Positions 43,242 through 44,126 of a stretch of DNA of 44,126 nt are shown piece by piece (the first letter of the stretch is position 1; each line of letters opens with the position of its first letter). The position numbers and the translations under genes were made by a program. The notes beneath the pieces are model-generated. The model searched no databases. It had not been told where the DNA came from and saw nothing but the letters and a program-made list of their open reading frames with translations. This stretch comes from Alphaproteobacteria bacterium. GTDB lineage: Bacteria; Pseudomonadota; Alphaproteobacteria; UBA9219. Location of the stretch: the NCBI GenBank assembly GCA_028692635.1, contig JAQUWX010000011.1:2493-46618 (forward strand). Direction: 5' to 3'.

Positions 43242-43444
43242 TGCTTGATGTGGCCTGGCCAGAGCTTTTGGTTATAGGGGCGGTGGCTCTTGTCGCCGTC
43301 GGACCGGAGGATTTCCCCAAAATCATGCGTTCCCTGGGGCGCTGGGCCGGAAAGATCAGCCGCATGGGAAAAGAATTTTTAAGCGTTATCGAACAACTGG
43401 ACGATGAAGTCGAAACGAAAAAACGCGAAGATAAAAAATCGTGA
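43241..43444 (+). CDS. tatB: Sec-independent translocase subunit TatB, short form
   Basis: A 67-residue TatB. The membrane helix WPELLVIGAVALVAVGPEDF with the typical GPE(D/R)(F/L)P hinge is followed by IMRSLGRWAGKISRMGKEF. TatB forms the substrate receptor with TatC. It is much shorter than most TatBs (often 130-170), since the tail after the amphipathic helix is only about 20 residues. It overlaps tatA by one base and tatC by four (GTGA). Confidence 0.9.
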   Translation: MLDVAWPELLVIGAVALVAVGPEDFPKIMRSLGRWAGKISRMGKEFLSVIEQLDDEVETKKREDKKS

Positions 43445-44126
43445 ACGAAAAATACGATCCATCGTTTGGAGATGACTCTCCTCGCCAGCCTCTCCTAACT
43501 CATCTTACAGAGTTGCGGCGGCGCTTGATATTTTCGCTTATTTCCATATTGATAGGGTTTATCGTTTGCTATTCCTTTGCGCCGGAGATTTATGGATTTC
43601 TGGTCAAGCCGTTGGCCGAAGCTTCGAATGGAGAGCATCGTCGCCTTATCTATACCGGTCTGACCGAAGCCTTCGTCACATATATCAAGCTGGCTTTGTG
43701 GGCTGGGTGCTTTCTTGCTTTTCCAATTATCGCGGCCCAAATCTGGATTTTCGTCGCTCCGGGACTTTATAAAAACGAGCGCAGGGTGTTTACGCCTTTC
43801 CTTGTGGCAACCCCCATTCTGTTCATGATGGGAGCCGCTATGGCCTATTATCTGGTGTTTCCTCTGGCCTGGACTTTCTTTTTGGGCTTTGAAGCTGTGG
43901 GGGCTAATGGCAGTCTCCCTATACAGCTCGAGGCAAGAGTCAGCGAGTATCTTTCTCTCTCTATGACCATCATCTTCGCTTTTGGGATAGCCTTCCAATT
44001 GCCTGTGGTTCTTGTGCTTCTGGCCAGAATCGGGGCGGTTTCAGCCGCTCAGCTGTCTAAATTCCGCCGCTATGCCATTGTTATAATTTTTATAGTCGCC
44101 GCCGTTCTTACCCCTCCAGACGTCAT
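43441..44126 (+). CDS. tatC: Sec-independent translocase subunit TatC (3' end beyond the window)
   Basis: A 228-codon fragment starting with GTG, four bases overlapping tatB. The cytoplasmic N terminus has the signature LLTHLTELRRRLIFSLI, which binds twin-arginine signal peptides. Membrane helices follow, with LIYTGLTEAFVTYIKLALWA, PIIAAQIWIFVAPGLYKNER and the PLAWTFFLGF and FQLPVVLVLLA segments. The frame is open to the window edge after AVLTPPDV, near the fifth helix, so about 30-50 residues are missing. TatABC exports folded proteins. Confidence 0.96.
   Translation, partial: MNEKYDPSFGDDSPRQPLLTHLTELRRRLIFSLISILIGFIVCYSFAPEIYGFLVKPLAEASNGEHRRLIYTGLTEAFVTYIKLALWAGCFLAFPIIAAQIWIFVAPGLYKNERRVFTPFLVATPILFMMGAAMAYYLVFPLAWTFFLGFEAVGANGSLPIQLEARVSEYLSLSMTIIFAFGIAFQLPVVLVLLARIGAVSAAQLSKFRRYAIVIIFIVAAVLTPPDV

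Overview
The window is a piece of an alphaproteobacterial chromosome. The evidence is the 16S/23S sequence, an rrn operon in the order 16S-tRNA-Ile-tRNA-Ala-23S, and several families largely confined to that class: PopZ, TrcR/DUF1013, DUF1192, paired DUF465 proteins and an RHH_4 ribbon-helix-helix protein. I cannot place it below class. LptD, a heptose-phosphatase-like protein and a BamE-like lipoprotein indicate a Gram-negative cell with LPS. Genes are tightly packed: several convergent pairs overlap at their stops (nspC/DUF1192, gmhB/lptD, 22654-23169/EAL-like gene, prfB/miaA).

Layout. 1-4105 (minus strand): rrn operon whose 23S gene is cut by the window edge and interrupted in helix 45 by an intervening sequence encoding a four-helix-bundle protein. 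4838-15799: mostly housekeeping genes, namely a secreted SNase-like protein, a carboxynorspermidine synthase/decarboxylase pair for polyamine synthesis, trcR, a gmhB-like phosphatase, lptD, a COQ10/RatA-like START protein, a VanX-like D-Ala-D-Ala dipeptidase, a lipoprotein and small unknowns. 15924-16842: a hicAB toxin-antitoxin operon with twin palindromic operators, bracketed by direct copies of a palindromic repeat. 16842-21103: a 4.25-kb integrative element in the 3' end of tRNA-Cys (15-bp att repeats) carrying a tyrosine integrase, an AlpA-like regulator, a filamentous-phage gpII/X-type replication initiator, a hairpin-rich GC-rich origin candidate and one unknown cargo gene. 21249-28463: a PIMT-like protein, popZ, degenerate EAL and GGDEF proteins, DUF465 pair, purEK. 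28775-36210: a membrane/coiled-coil HAMP protein, a Cdc48/p97-type double AAA ATPase and a hybrid histidine kinase, all on the minus strand. 36300-44126: priA, a transaldolase-like aldolase, xerC, an unknown zinc-ligand protein, prfB with its programmed frameshift, miaA and tatABC (tatC runs off the end).

Most notable are the gpII-based mini-element, which has replication, regulation and integration genes but no virion genes, and a family of double-hairpin repeats that sit exactly against the 3' CCA of tRNA-Ile and, before the element inserted, of tRNA-Cys. The Cdc48-like ATPase beside a sensor kinase and a HAMP/coiled-coil protein is the most interesting chromosomal gene set. No CRISPR array or complete prophage was seen.
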